Notes: a model not told the origin generated them from the sequence alone. 64,000 nucleotides of DNA from Yersinia proxima (GCF_902170785.1 NZ_CABHYG010000011.1:310001-374000), one strand, 5' to 3'. Shown: positions 37,797 through 47,541, counted from the stretch's first letter. Made by a program: numbers and translations.

Positions 37797-39185
37797 ATGT
37801 ATCAGACAACATTGAGCCATCGCACCTATCACTTTGATGATTTACGGGATTTAATGGCGAAATCTTCGCCTGCGCGTTCAGGGGATTATCTGGCCGGTGT
37901 CGCAGCAGAAACGGCGGAAGAACGCATGGCTGCTCGCATGGCATTGGCCGATTTGCCATTAAAAACGTTTTTGCAGCAAATGCTCATTCCTTATGAACAG
38001 GATGAAGTTACGCGACTCATTATTGATAGCCATGATTCGCAATCTTTCGCCCCGATTGCTCATCTGACCGTTGGGGACTTTCGTGATTGGTTGCTTAGCG
38101 AGCAAGCTGACAGTGTGATGCTGGCACAAGTTAGCGCAGGTATTACCCCGGAGATGGCTGCGGCAGTCAGTAAAATTATGCGTAATCAGGATTTGATTCT
38201 GGTGGCAAAGAAATGCCATGTCATCACGCGATTTCGCAATACTATTGGCCTTCCCGGGCATTTGAGTGTGCGGCTACAACCTAATCATCCGACCGACAGC
38301 TTACAAGGTATTGCGGCCAGCATGCTCGACGGCCTGCTGTATGGCAGTGGTGATGCCGTGATTGGCATTAATCCCGCCAGTGACAGTTTGCCGCTGCTGG
38401 AAAAACTGAATTATATGCTCGACGATGTTATCAATCGCTTTGAGATCCCTACTCAGTCTTGCGTTTTAACACATGTCACCAACACCCTTAAGCTGATTGA
38501 ACGCGGCACTCCGGTTGATTTGGTCTTTCAGTCCATTGCGGGCAGTGAGGCTGCAAATGCCGGTTTTGGTATCAATCTCGCGTTGTTGGAAGAAGCGCAA
38601 CTTGCTGCACTGAGCTTAAAGCGTGGTACTGTCGGCGACAATGTGATGTATTTTGAAACCGGGCAGGGCAGTTGCCTCTCTGGTAATGCTCATTTTGGTG
38701 TGGATCAGCAAACCTGTGAGGCTCGTGCTTATGCGATTGCGCGCCGTTTCTCCCCGCTATTGACTAATACCGTGGTCGGATTTATCGGGCCGGAATATCT
38801 CTACGACGGCAAACAGATTATTCGTGCCGGTTTAGAAGACCATTTTTGTGGCAAATTATTGGGCGTTCCACTCGGCTGTGATGTTTGCTATACCAACCAC
38901 GCAGAAGCGGATCAGGATGATATGGATACCTTACTGACGCTGCTTGGGACGGCGGGATTAACCTTTATGATGGGTATCCCTGGGGCTGATGACATTATGC
39001 TGAATTATCAAAGTACGTCCTTCCATGATGCGCTGTATATCCGTCAATTACTTGGTTTGAAACATGCTCCCGAGTTTGGTCTGTGGCTGGAAAAAATGAA
39101 AATCATGGATACCCAAGGGCGTTTGCGTGATACCACCATTAATCATCCATTATTGGCGCAATTACCCCAGATAGAGGCATTCTGA
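37797..39185 (+). CDS. eutB: Ethanolamine ammonia-lyase large subunit EutB
   Basis: 462-residue catalytic subunit of the adenosylcobalamin-dependent lyase that turns ethanolamine into acetaldehyde and ammonia. Conserved segments are SPARSGDYLAGVAAETAEERMAA, IGLPGHLSVRLQPNHPTD, GDAVIGINPASD, FGINLALLEE and LGVPLGCDVCYTNHAEADQDDMD. The length fits the family (about 453-465). Its stop overlaps the eutC start (tgatg). No eutA reactivase or microcompartment genes are adjacent. Confidence 0.96.
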   Translation: MYQTTLSHRTYHFDDLRDLMAKSSPARSGDYLAGVAAETAEERMAARMALADLPLKTFLQQMLIPYEQDEVTRLIIDSHDSQSFAPIAHLTVGDFRDWLLSEQADSVMLAQVSAGITPEMAAAVSKIMRNQDLILVAKKCHVITRFRNTIGLPGHLSVRLQPNHPTDSLQGIAASMLDGLLYGSGDAVIGINPASDSLPLLEKLNYMLDDVINRFEIPTQSCVLTHVTNTLKLIERGTPVDLVFQSIAGSEAANAGFGINLALLEEAQLAALSLKRGTVGDNVMYFETGQGSCLSGNAHFGVDQQTCEARAYAIARRFSPLLTNTVVGFIGPEYLYDGKQIIRAGLEDHFCGKLLGVPLGCDVCYTNHAEADQDDMDTLLTLLGTAGLTFMMGIPGADDIMLNYQSTSFHDALYIRQLLGLKHAPEFGLWLEKMKIMDTQGRLRDTTINHPLLAQLPQIEAF

Positions 39186-40003
39186 TGAGTAATGATAATA
39201 ATCCTCTGTTGCATCGTAATCCATGGGAAGCTCTGCGCCAGTTTACTGCTGCCCGTATCGCCCTTGGTCGTACTGGCGCAAGTTTACCGACCCACGAATT
39301 GCTGAAGTTTGGTCTGGCTCATGCTCAGGCCCGTGATGCGGTACATCAGCCTTTTATCAGTGAAGATCTTGCCTGCCAGTTAGCAGATTTGGGGCTTCCC
39401 ACGCTTACCGTCAACAGTGCTGCACCGGAACGATCAACTTATCTGTGCCGCCCTGATTTGGGGCGGAAATTGTCTCAACAAAGCCGTGAGCAATTGTCTG
39501 CCTGGCCCGAGAAACAAGCCGATGTTTTATTGGTAATTGGCGACGGTTTATCATCAAAAGCGGTTCACCGACAGGCGATTCCGCTGGTGATAGCTTTGCT
39601 GCCATATTTGCAAATACTGGGCTTATCGTTGGCACCTGTGGTGCTGGCTCATCAGTCGCGAGTGGCATTGGGCGATGATGCTGGTGAATGTCTGCAAGCC
39701 AAAGCTGTAGTCATGTTGATTGGTGAAAGACCGGGACTTTCTTCCCCTGACAGCCTGGGGATTTATATGACCTGGGGACCCAATATTCAGCGGTTAGAGT
39801 CTGAACGCAACTGTATCTCCAATATTCGCCCTGAAGGGCTGGATTATCCGCAAGCTGCTTTTAAGTTGGCATGGTTGTTAGAGCAATCTTTCCAGAGGCG
39901 TTTATCCGGCGTACAACTTAAGGATGAGAGTGATAACCCCGCATTACATGGTCGTATAAGTCCTGCTTATGAAATTGCTGTTCGAGATGGTATATCAAAC
40001 TGA
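39185..40003 (+). CDS. eutC: Ethanolamine ammonia-lyase small subunit EutC
   Basis: 272-residue cobalamin-binding partner of EutB. Typical segments are TAARIALGRTGASLPTHELLKFGLAHAQARDAVH, LVIGDGLSSKAVHRQAIPL and IGERPGLSSPDSLGIYMTWGP. ATG overlaps the eutB stop. A 17-bp-loop-type inverted repeat (aatggcgg...ccgccatt, 40017-40043) lies just after the stop codon and may end the transcript. Confidence 0.95.
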   Translation: MSNDNNPLLHRNPWEALRQFTAARIALGRTGASLPTHELLKFGLAHAQARDAVHQPFISEDLACQLADLGLPTLTVNSAAPERSTYLCRPDLGRKLSQQSREQLSAWPEKQADVLLVIGDGLSSKAVHRQAIPLVIALLPYLQILGLSLAPVVLAHQSRVALGDDAGECLQAKAVVMLIGERPGLSSPDSLGIYMTWGPNIQRLESERNCISNIRPEGLDYPQAAFKLAWLLEQSFQRRLSGVQLKDESDNPALHGRISPAYEIAVRDGISN

Positions 40004-40016
40004 TTTTTCAAACCAA

Positions 40017-40043
40017 AATGGCGGTAAATATCACTCCGCCATT
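40017..40043 (+). terminator. Inverted repeat after eutC
   Basis: aatggcgg (40017-40024) and ccgccatt (40036-40043) form a perfect 8-bp stem with an 11-base loop, 14 bp after the eutC stop. No clear T-run follows. Confidence 0.45.
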
Positions 40044-40244
40044 GATTGATAGTTATCAAAAATGCATTCTCGACGATATTAAGTTAATATATCTAATGAT
40101 TGCAGGACGAACTACCCTACGCACATCCTCGTTTTACAACTATTCTTATAAACATTTCACGAAATTTGAATTTTTAATCGGTATTGCTGCGCCTTTTCAT
40201 TTTCATACTTTGCAGTGGAACTATTGGGAATTAAGGAAGAAAAA

Positions 40245-41747
40245 ATGGGACTACGAAGAAAGAGTGTTAAACCTATGCAAATCAATGATATTACGATCAT
40301 TGATGATGCCAAACTAAAGAAAGCTATCACCGCAGCGGCGTTAGGCAACGCCATGGAGTGGTTCGACTTTGGTGTCTATGGTTTTGTCGCATTCGCACTT
40401 GGCCAGGTGTTTTTCCCCGGCGCTGACCCCGGTATTCAGATGATTGCCGCACTGGCGACCTTTTCCGTTCCTTTCCTGGTTCGGCCTCTCGGCGGCCTAT
40501 TCTTTGGTGCATTGGGCGATAAATATGGGCGACAAAAAGTCCTGTCAGTCACCATCATTATTATGTCGGTCAGTACTTTCTGTATTGGGTTGATTCCCTC
40601 TTATGCTTCGATAGGTATTTGGGCGCCCATCTTGCTGCTATTAGCAAAATTGGCACAGGGCTTTTCAGTTGGTGGTGAATATACCGGCGCAGCTATTTTT
40701 GTTGCGGAGTATTCACCGGACAGAAAACGTGGTTTCCTTGGCAGTTGGCTGGATTTTGGCTCTATTGCCGGTTTTGTTCTCGGGGCCGGCGTTGTATTAC
40801 TGATATCCAGTATTGTTGGCGAGGCCAGTTTCCTTGAATGGGGATGGCGTATTCCGTTCTTTGTGGCGGCACCGTTAGGGCTTATTGGAATCTATTTGCG
40901 CCATGCGTTGGAAGAAACACCGACTTTCCAGCAACACGTCGATAAAATAGATAATGACTCGCGCCATAATATTGCTCAGCCACCGAAAGTTTCTTTCCGC
41001 GAAATTCTGACTAAACAGTGGAAGAACCTGACTATCTGTGTCGGTATGGTGATTGCGACTAATGTCACTTATTACATGCTTCTGACCTATATGCCGAGCT
41101 ATTTGTCTCACAGCCTGCATTATTCAGAAGACCACGGCGTATTGATTATTATCGCCATCATGCTGGGTATGTTATTTGTCCAACCGGTGATGGGATTAAT
41201 GAGTGACCGAATTGGCCGTAAGCCGTTTGTTATTTGTGGCAGTATTGGGCTGTTTGTTCTAGCCATTCCAAGTTTTATCCTTATTAACAGCGGCATTATT
41301 GGTTTGATATTTTGTGGTTTGTTGATTTTGGCTATTTTGCTTAACTGCTTTACCGGTGTAATGGCGTCGATATTACCAGCAATGTTCCCAACCCATATTC
41401 GCTACAGTGCGTTGGCTATCGCCTTTAATATCTCGGTATTGGTCGCAGGTCTGACACCGACAGTAGCCGCATGGTTGGTTGAAACCACTCAGAATCTGTT
41501 TATGCCAGCCTATTATCTGATGGTGGTAGCGGTTATTGGTTTGGTGACTGGTGTATTTATGAAGGAAACGGCGAATAAGCCATTGAAAGGGGCGACACCT
41601 GCGGCGTCAGATAAAGCCGAAGCCAAAGAGATATTGCAGGAACATCATGATCACATCGAACAGAATATTGAAGATATTGACCAGCAAATAGCGGAACTTG
41701 AGAAAAAGAGAAAGAATCTGATTGCTCAACACCCGGATATTAATTAA
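40245..41747 (+). CDS. proP: Proline/glycine betaine transporter ProP
   Basis: 500-residue MFS symporter that takes up osmoprotectants with H+ and senses osmolality. The ATG at 40245 follows ggaagaa and gives an N-terminus close to E. coli ProP (also 500 residues). Segments such as TAAALGNAMEWFDFGVYGFVA, FSVGGEYTGA and LPAMFPTHIRYSALA match closely. The C-terminal tail (about 450-500) holds the heptad-rich coiled coil (HIEQNIEDIDQQIAELEKKR) used in osmotic tuning. The upstream start at 40215 is not supported. Confidence 0.95.
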   Translation: MGLRRKSVKPMQINDITIIDDAKLKKAITAAALGNAMEWFDFGVYGFVAFALGQVFFPGADPGIQMIAALATFSVPFLVRPLGGLFFGALGDKYGRQKVLSVTIIIMSVSTFCIGLIPSYASIGIWAPILLLLAKLAQGFSVGGEYTGAAIFVAEYSPDRKRGFLGSWLDFGSIAGFVLGAGVVLLISSIVGEASFLEWGWRIPFFVAAPLGLIGIYLRHALEETPTFQQHVDKIDNDSRHNIAQPPKVSFREILTKQWKNLTICVGMVIATNVTYYMLLTYMPSYLSHSLHYSEDHGVLIIIAIMLGMLFVQPVMGLMSDRIGRKPFVICGSIGLFVLAIPSFILINSGIIGLIFCGLLILAILLNCFTGVMASILPAMFPTHIRYSALAIAFNISVLVAGLTPTVAAWLVETTQNLFMPAYYLMVVAVIGLVTGVFMKETANKPLKGATPAASDKAEAKEILQEHHDHIEQNIEDIDQQIAELEKKRKNLIAQHPDIN

Positions 41748-41843
41748 AACTATTTGAGAGGCATATCACGGTTTCAGTTTGATTTAGATCAAGAAAATCC
41801 ATTTCTATACAATAGCTTACCTTTCTATTCAAATCTGTCTTTG

Positions 41844-41864
41844 ACCCTCCCCCAAGGGGAGGGT
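41844..41864 (+). terminator. Terminator after proP
   Basis: accctcccc and ggggagggt form a perfect 9-bp GC-rich stem with the tight loop caa, followed by ttagatt. It lies 97 bp past the proP stop. Confidence 0.65.
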
Positions 41865-41925
41865 TTAGATTATCAGTCATTATTCCTATCTATATCTAAT
41901 ATTTTACTCTTACTGAAAGGATACC

Positions 41926-42492
41926 ATGACAGTGAAAAAGACATTTGCTTCAACTGCCCGGCTGGCTATGGTTGCTTTAGCCGCAGTCACTTTCAGCCAT
42001 TTCGCCTCAGCGACGACACAAACAGAGTTTTTGGCTCAACACGGTTTATCTGGAAAAACCACTGAACAGATGATTGATACTATTGATCAATCTAAACAAG
42101 AGCGTCCTTTGGCCTATTCAGCCTCGGTGACAGGGACTGAGTTGAAATTATCAGATGGGCAACAGCAGTTTTCTTTTCCAGTGGGGGATAAGTTCTATCT
42201 CTCATTTGCGCCTTATATAAACCAAACCCACCCCTGTTTTAACCACAGTTTATCTGGCTGTCGTGGCGAATTAGCGAATACACCATTTGATGTAAAAATT
42301 ACTGATAAAGCCGGGAAAGTTATTCTGCAAGATACCCTGACCAGCTATCAAAATGGTTTTATTGGCGTGTGGTTGCCACGTAATACAGAAGGGACGATTG
42401 AAGTGAGCTATCAAGGCCTCAAAGCGGTATCACCTTTTGCTACTCAAGCTGAAAGCCAAACTTGTATGACGACATTGCATTTGCAGAAATAA
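41926..42492 (+). CDS. cueP: CueP-family periplasmic copper-binding protein
   Basis: 188-residue exported protein with a signal peptide (about 1-29, FSHFASA). The three Cys that bind copper in Salmonella CueP are present as C104 and C112 (THPCFNHSLSGCRGEL) and C180 (SQTCMTTL). CueP stores copper in the periplasm and supplies it to superoxide dismutase SodC. No CueR box was identified upstream. A strong terminator follows. The family is recognised by the conserved HPCFNHSLSGCRGEL motif. Confidence 0.88.
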   Translation: MTVKKTFASTARLAMVALAAVTFSHFASATTQTEFLAQHGLSGKTTEQMIDTIDQSKQERPLAYSASVTGTELKLSDGQQQFSFPVGDKFYLSFAPYINQTHPCFNHSLSGCRGELANTPFDVKITDKAGKVILQDTLTSYQNGFIGVWLPRNTEGTIEVSYQGLKAVSPFATQAESQTCMTTLHLQK

Positions 42493-42527
42493 TCCTGACT
42501 AGAGTTAGTCTGAGGTAAAGATTAAAT

Positions 42528-42555
42528 AAAAATCAGCTTAGCGGCTGATTTTTTT
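42528..42555 (+). terminator. Rho-independent terminator after cueP
   Basis: aaaaatcagc and gctgattttt form a 10-bp stem, and the T-run continues to 42555. It lies 36 bp after the stop codon. Confidence 0.88.
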
Positions 42556-42670
42556 ATTGATAAGTATGTTCTTTCCATCAACTCAATACTGAATTTGCTT
42601 TGATTACTCGGCTCTTTCGTTGAAACTTGTTTTCTCAGATTCTACTTTTACTTTCAATATTGAGGTCATT

Positions 42671-43198
42671 ATGACCAAAGAAAAGGTTGTTATCGTTATT
42701 GATATGCAAAATGGCGTTTTAGCTAATCCTCGCTTTGATAGCGCAGGTAGAGTAGCCCGTATTAATCAACTGATAGATCATGCTGACCAGGTTATTTTCA
42801 TACAGCATATTGAAGATGACATGACCGAGGGGAGTGAGTTGTGGCAGATATTGCCGGAGCTTCATCACCCGGAAAGCGCAATATCTGTAAATAAAACGGC
42901 TTGTGATTCGTTTTATCGAACTTCACTCGATAATGTTATTGCCAAATTGGGAGCAACTCATCTCACTATCTGCGGTTGTGCCACTGATTATTGTGTTGAT
43001 ACCACAGTTAAAATTGCAGCCAGCAAGGGATACGCTCTGACCATTGCCTCTGATGCTCATACTACTGCGGATAGGCAACACGTCACAGCCCAGCAACTTA
43101 TCGCGCAGCATAATGAAGTCTGGTCTGAACTTGCGATTCCGGGTAATCGTATTACTGTAAAAACAACGCAGCAGATTCTGACCGATTGGGCTGGTTAA
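42671..43198 (+). CDS. Isochorismatase-family cysteine hydrolase
   Basis: 175-residue protein. It has VIVIDMQNGVLA (catalytic Asp), a Lys in the middle region (NKTACDSF) and the nucleophile Cys in CGCATDYCVDTT. These form the family Asp-Lys-Cys triad. Members hydrolyse isochorismate, nicotinamide or similar amides, so the substrate is open. The ATG at 42671 follows gagg; a start at 42620 would add a non-homologous 17 residues. Unlinked in function to its neighbours. Confidence 0.82.
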   Translation: MTKEKVVIVIDMQNGVLANPRFDSAGRVARINQLIDHADQVIFIQHIEDDMTEGSELWQILPELHHPESAISVNKTACDSFYRTSLDNVIAKLGATHLTICGCATDYCVDTTVKIAASKGYALTIASDAHTTADRQHVTAQQLIAQHNEVWSELAIPGNRITVKTTQQILTDWAG

Positions 43199-43275
43199 CT
43201 GTTTTGGATATATTTTCTTAATATTATTTATCTAAGATAATTTTGGGGAGCGTTTTTACTCCCCCAACTTGTTAT

Positions 43276-44895
43276 TTAATCCAATGCTTCTTCCTGCACT
43301 TCCAATACATGATATGCCGTTGAACAGAACAGTGAGTTCAAGCGCTTCATATCCCCCAATAGCCCCATATGCAGGCTGCTGGTCTCGATGCTTAGTACGT
43401 TTTGTTGATGCAAGCGCTCAACGTGAGCATGAGAATAACGGCGGTTTAGTAAGCGAAAACGATGTTTGGCGCGGCGTAAGCGCTTGGCATTATTAATATC
43501 GCGCGATAAAAATACTGACATTCCTAAATCCAGATTCGTCACCAACCGGGCATGTAGGGTATTTAATTCCTCCAACCCTTCGGCTGAAAATGGCTTGCGC
43601 GCATTGAGTGATTTGGCGGCGACGTCCGAGGTCATGCGGCCAATAATATCGCCCGCTTGCTGAAGATTGACTGCGGTATCAATGATTTCAGCCCATCGCC
43701 GTGAATCAATCTCGCCTAATTCATCTTGCTGAATTTGGGCTAAATACAGTTTTATCGCGCTATACAGCATGTCGACTTCATCTTCCAACAAGCTGACTTC
43801 ATGCTTTTGCTGTTTATTGCCTTCCAACACTTCTTTAAAGCGAAATAACATCTGCTCCAGCACATCCCCCATACGCAGGGTTTCCCGTACTGCATTGGCT
43901 AATGCCAGTGACGGAGTATCGATAGCGGTAATATCGAGATAACGCGGCGCTGAGGGCTGTGCGGTATTGGGATCATCACTGACCAACCGGCTACAAATAC
44001 GAGCCATCACTCCAACCAATGGCAACATCAACAAGCAGCGCAGCAGGTTATAGAAAACGTGGAAGTAAATGACCACTTCGGCGGCAGGTAAATTTCGCCC
44101 GATTAGCCATTGTCCTAACACATTGACCCAGGGAACCACCAAAATGCAGCCAATAACCTTAAACAGCAAGCTCCCCAACACCACCTGGCGGGAGACGGCA
44201 TTCTGCCCACGGCTACTGATTAAGGCCAGCAATCCGCTGCCCAGATTTGAACCAATCACAATGCAGAGCGCGATATTCAGTGGCACCAGACCGGTAGCGG
44301 CGAGTGTCGCGGTCAGCAGCACGGCAGCTAAACTGGAATAACTGATCATGGCAAACAGCGCGCCAATCAGCAGTGCCAGAATGGTATCGCCGGTCAGGGA
44401 GGAAAAAATGGCCTGAACCGCAGTCGCCTGTGTAATCGGCCCGGCGGCGGTGACAATCAGTTGCAGCGCCAGAATAATCAGCCCGAGGCCAATACACACT
44501 CGCCCCATCTGGCCCACACGCGCTTTGCGCTGCCCAAGGAAGACAATGACCCCGCCCAGAATCAGCAGTGGCGATAACCAGGAGAGATCAAAGGTCAGCA
44601 CCCGTGCCATCAGTGCAGTGCCGACATCGGCTCCTAACATAATCACCAGGGCAGGGGACAATGAAATCAGCCCCTGTGAGACAAATGAAATCACCAGCAA
44701 CGCCGTAGCATTACTACTTTGCACCAGCGCGGTGACGCCAATCCCGGCCATAAATGCCGTCGGTTTTTTCTGGATACTGGCGCTCAGGACTCGGCGTAAA
44801 TCAGCACCATAAACCCGCATAATACCTGTGCGGACGATGTGTGTGCCCCACACCAGTAGGGCGACGGATGAAAGCAGATGAAGCAGTGTCAGCAT
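43276..44895 (-). CDS. yjbB: Na+/phosphate exporter-like protein YjbB
   Basis: 539-residue membrane protein. An N-terminal Na/Pi-cotransporter domain (two repeats, about 1-310) includes the QSSNAT motif of repeat 1, GADVGTALMAR and GSNLGSG. A cytoplasmic PhoU-like helical region (about 345-530) closes it. E. coli YjbB exports phosphate when it is in excess. The start at 44895 gives MLTLLHLLSSVALLVWGTHIVRTG, matching YjbB; an upstream in-frame ATG at 45030 is not supported. Confidence 0.93.
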   Translation of the reverse strand: MLTLLHLLSSVALLVWGTHIVRTGIMRVYGADLRRVLSASIQKKPTAFMAGIGVTALVQSSNATALLVISFVSQGLISLSPALVIMLGADVGTALMARVLTFDLSWLSPLLILGGVIVFLGQRKARVGQMGRVCIGLGLIILALQLIVTAAGPITQATAVQAIFSSLTGDTILALLIGALFAMISYSSLAAVLLTATLAATGLVPLNIALCIVIGSNLGSGLLALISSRGQNAVSRQVVLGSLLFKVIGCILVVPWVNVLGQWLIGRNLPAAEVVIYFHVFYNLLRCLLMLPLVGVMARICSRLVSDDPNTAQPSAPRYLDITAIDTPSLALANAVRETLRMGDVLEQMLFRFKEVLEGNKQQKHEVSLLEDEVDMLYSAIKLYLAQIQQDELGEIDSRRWAEIIDTAVNLQQAGDIIGRMTSDVAAKSLNARKPFSAEGLEELNTLHARLVTNLDLGMSVFLSRDINNAKRLRRAKHRFRLLNRRYSHAHVERLHQQNVLSIETSSLHMGLLGDMKRLNSLFCSTAYHVLEVQEEALD

Positions 44896-45476
44896 GGTCA
44901 GTCTCAGATTTTTGTGAGTGGCTCCAATCAGGAATTGCTCAAGGCTTGATAAAGGATATCCAGGAGCTTTTATTATCAACGGATTGCAGAATTTTTGCCG
45001 GTTTGCCCTGTGATGTCGGAGTGCCGACATTCAAACGCAGATTCTCCGGGCTAAAGTGTAATGTCAGCCTACTGGTTAACATCACATGTGCGGCTTCGGG
45101 AGCGATACCAAAATCAGTGTCTTTAAAGTCGCCATCGACATTCAAGATTCAACCATGATAGCAATTTCTGCCACCGATGACGAAATTAGCGGGCTGGCAC
45201 AGTAAAACTCACAAATATTATAAATAAGAATGGATGCTATTTTAGCGGTAATACATATCGTGAATAACACCCCGGTGACTCGACGTTGGACATATAATTA
45301 ACGCTCACACCGTTGTGACAACATCGCCTGCCCAATAGCGACATTGCCATTTTTTATTAGATTTTCACTTGCACCGCTGGCATCGGCGTTGCCCTTATTT
45401 TGGCTAAGTTTCATCACGCCGCTAAGCTCTGTAATCACTATTTCCACTCCGACAATGGCCTTTACCATGGCGCTAA
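44896..45476. other. Intergenic and decayed DNA upstream of yjbB
   Basis: The promoter of yjbB lies near 44900-45000. Beyond it, short open frames on both strands (for example minus 44939-45145, about 68 codons) have no recognisable family or ribosome site. The region leads directly into a MocR-type gene remnant, so it is probably decaying sequence. Confidence 0.4.
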
Positions 45477-45791
45477 TATATTTTTCCGGCGCATCGGTTA
45501 TTTGCCAGTGGACTGCTTGAGGCAGTCAGAGTGCATATTGACGTGGAACTGGCTGAGCTTCAGCCCTGCGACCAGGGAATACACATGATTTTGTGGCTAA
45601 AACAGGGGTTGGATGATGGCGAAGTGGTACAAAAATGCGCAGCGGCAGGAATATCGGTGCGCGCGATTTCCCCTATATATGACACAAATATTCGTCGTTC
45701 CGGGCTATTGCTTGGGTTGGGCGAATACAGTGACGAAGAGATCACTCGGGCAATCATCAAACTGAATGAGATATTTGGCAGCTTATCGTAA
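45477..45791 (+). pseudogene. C-terminal remnant of a MocR/PdxR-type PLP-dependent regulator
   Basis: The frame opens after a stop at 45474-45476 and reads through to 45791 with no plausible start. The peptide ...LLEAVRVHIDVEL..GIHMILWLKQGLDDGEVVQKCAAAGISV..IS and RSGLLLGLGEYSDEEITRAIIKLNEIF match the last about 90 residues of GntR/MocR aminotransferase-domain regulators. The N-terminal winged helix and PLP-Lys region are gone. The neighbouring sequence toward yjbB is low in coding signal. Confidence 0.65.
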
Positions 45792-46395
45792 TAAGTGACA
45801 AATTATTTGCCAGGTTAAGTGGTCTGGGCACAAGTCTGCATATTGATACTTTTATCGATCCACATAGCTAAGTATTGATCAGTTTTGTTAACGTATTTCG
45901 TTATTCTCACAGAATGATGAGATTATATTATTGAGCAACATATTATATTTATTAGGATTGTTGATTTTTTACTTTCAATATAATAAGCATAAGAAACTAT
46001 ATACCTTGTGTTTATATTTCACCTGGTTATTATTTAATATTAATCATGCTTTTCTGTCTGTTATTTTAATGTTAATAATGAGTTTATCAGTAATATTATC
46101 AATATCTTTGTGTTGTTTTTATTAAATAAAATTCCTATCTAGATGATTATTCAGGTAAATCAAGTTGATAATAAAAGTGACAGAAGAGATTAAACTATAA
46201 CGTAAACAGCAGCGGCCAGGCGTAAATAAAAAACAACAAATAACATTAAATGTATTTAACATTAGTGAGTGGCGTGCTTGTTTTAAGCGACCATTATATA
46301 TGCGAGCAAAGGTTCTGCCTCAATGAGACTGAACGTTTTGTCTGGATGTTGCGATTATAACTCTTATTAAATATTACATTAGAGGTATTATAAGC
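45792..46395. other. AT-rich gap before the O-methyltransferase pair
   Basis: 604 bp. A 64-codon hydrophobic open frame (45931-46125, TTG start) may encode a two-helix membrane peptide but has no ribosome site. The rest is the promoter area of the first methyltransferase gene, with agaggt just before its ATG. Confidence 0.35.
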
Positions 46396-47427
46396 ATGAC
46401 AACTAATAAGACATTTACGCCTGAAAGCGAGAAAGCGGCATTATATTTATTAGACCAAACAATGGGTTTCACCTACCAAGCGGCACTTCGCGCTGCCGCT
46501 ATTTTGGGGGTGGCAGACCATCTTATTGATGGGCCAAAAACAGCACAGCAATTGAGTAAGGAACTTGGTGTTGAATCGCTGAATTTGTATCGCATCCTGC
46601 GACTACTGGCGACCAGAGATATCTTTAAAGAAATTGATGGCCAGAGATTTATACTCACTCCGTCGGCTGAGTTTTTATCCACATCCCATCCGCTTTCACT
46701 GCGCTACGGGGTATTGATGCTAACCGATGAAACAATGTGGCGGCCGTTGGGGAATGTGGTGGATGAAGTTCATGGTGAATCCGCCTTTAAAAATGTTTAT
46801 GGCATGTCATTCTTCGAATATTGGTCAAAACCCCAGACTCGTACGCCAGATTATGATTTCCATTCCGGTATGTCTTCCATGTCGGTGGTGGAAAACCTCG
46901 CTTTGGTTCGTGGTTATCATTTCCCAGAAAATGCCACTGTTGCTGATATCGCGGGGGGAAGAGGAGGGTTACTGTTAACCGTATTGCAGGCTAACCCAAC
47001 ACTCAAAGGTATTTTATTCGACCGGGCACCGGTTCTGGAAAAAAATCGTCTGGGTGAGTTGGGTGATAATTCTCGTTGGAGACTCCAACCGGGCAGTTTC
47101 TTTGAATCCTGCCCTGCGGCAGATATTTATTTACTAAAATACATTACCCATGACTGGCCAGATGAGAAGACAGCCGAAATACTCCATAACTGCCGTAAGG
47201 CAATGCTTCCTAATGGGAAAGTACTGATAATGGAGACCGTTATTCCTGAAAGTAATGCCCCACACTTCGGTAAATATATGGACATTCTCTTGATGGGAAG
47301 TTTTGATGGCGGCAGAGAACGCACCGAGACTGAGCTTAAAGAGTTGCTTGCCAAAGCCGATCTTAAATTAAATCGCATTATAGACACGGGCAGTTATATC
47401 TCGATAGTCGAGGCGGTTGCTCGTTAA
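46396..47427 (+). CDS. SAM-dependent O-methyltransferase, copy 1
   Basis: 343-residue plant-type (acetylserotonin/caffeate O-methyltransferase-like, PF00891) enzyme. An N-terminal dimerisation winged helix (about 10-100) precedes the Rossmann domain with SAM motif I VADIAGGRGGLLLTVLQANP and the catalytic-base motif THDWPDEKTAEILHNCRKAM. The acceptor is probably a hydroxyl on a small aromatic compound. It is followed by a close paralogue (next entry) after 223 bp and then by a Fur-box-preceded siderophore importer. The substrate is unknown. Confidence 0.85.
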   Translation: MTTNKTFTPESEKAALYLLDQTMGFTYQAALRAAAILGVADHLIDGPKTAQQLSKELGVESLNLYRILRLLATRDIFKEIDGQRFILTPSAEFLSTSHPLSLRYGVLMLTDETMWRPLGNVVDEVHGESAFKNVYGMSFFEYWSKPQTRTPDYDFHSGMSSMSVVENLALVRGYHFPENATVADIAGGRGGLLLTVLQANPTLKGILFDRAPVLEKNRLGELGDNSRWRLQPGSFFESCPAADIYLLKYITHDWPDEKTAEILHNCRKAMLPNGKVLIMETVIPESNAPHFGKYMDILLMGSFDGGRERTETELKELLAKADLKLNRIIDTGSYISIVEAVAR

Positions 47428-47439
47428 ATATTGAGATTC

Positions 47440-47510
47440 TTATACCCCTTATAGTTCCAGCTGCCTGTGCGTCGGCTGCTTTCCTGCAACTCGAATTATT
47501 TGGGGTATAA
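47440..47510. repeat. Imperfect palindromic Yersinia-type repeat
   Basis: ttatacccc (47440-47448) and ggggtataa (47502-47510) are inverted ends around ttatag...cctgcaactcgaattatt. The inner cctgcaactc..aat.att.ggg resembles the end of the 123-bp tandem unit at 24001. It lies just after the first methyltransferase stop. Confidence 0.65.
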
Positions 47511-47541
47511 ATTCTCCTGTATCAGACTCAATTTTCTTTCT

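Noticed and set aside
40018-40317. 99-codon plus-strand open frame between eutC and proP
   Set aside because: It overlaps the proP start, has no ribosome site or family, and begins inside a hairpin after eutC; treated as non-coding.
44939-45145. 68-codon minus-strand frame upstream of yjbB
   Set aside because: No recognisable family, no ribosome site, inside a gene-poor decayed region.
45931-46125. 64-codon hydrophobic frame as a gene
   Set aside because: TTG start, no ribosome site and highly AT-rich sequence; mentioned only in the gap description.
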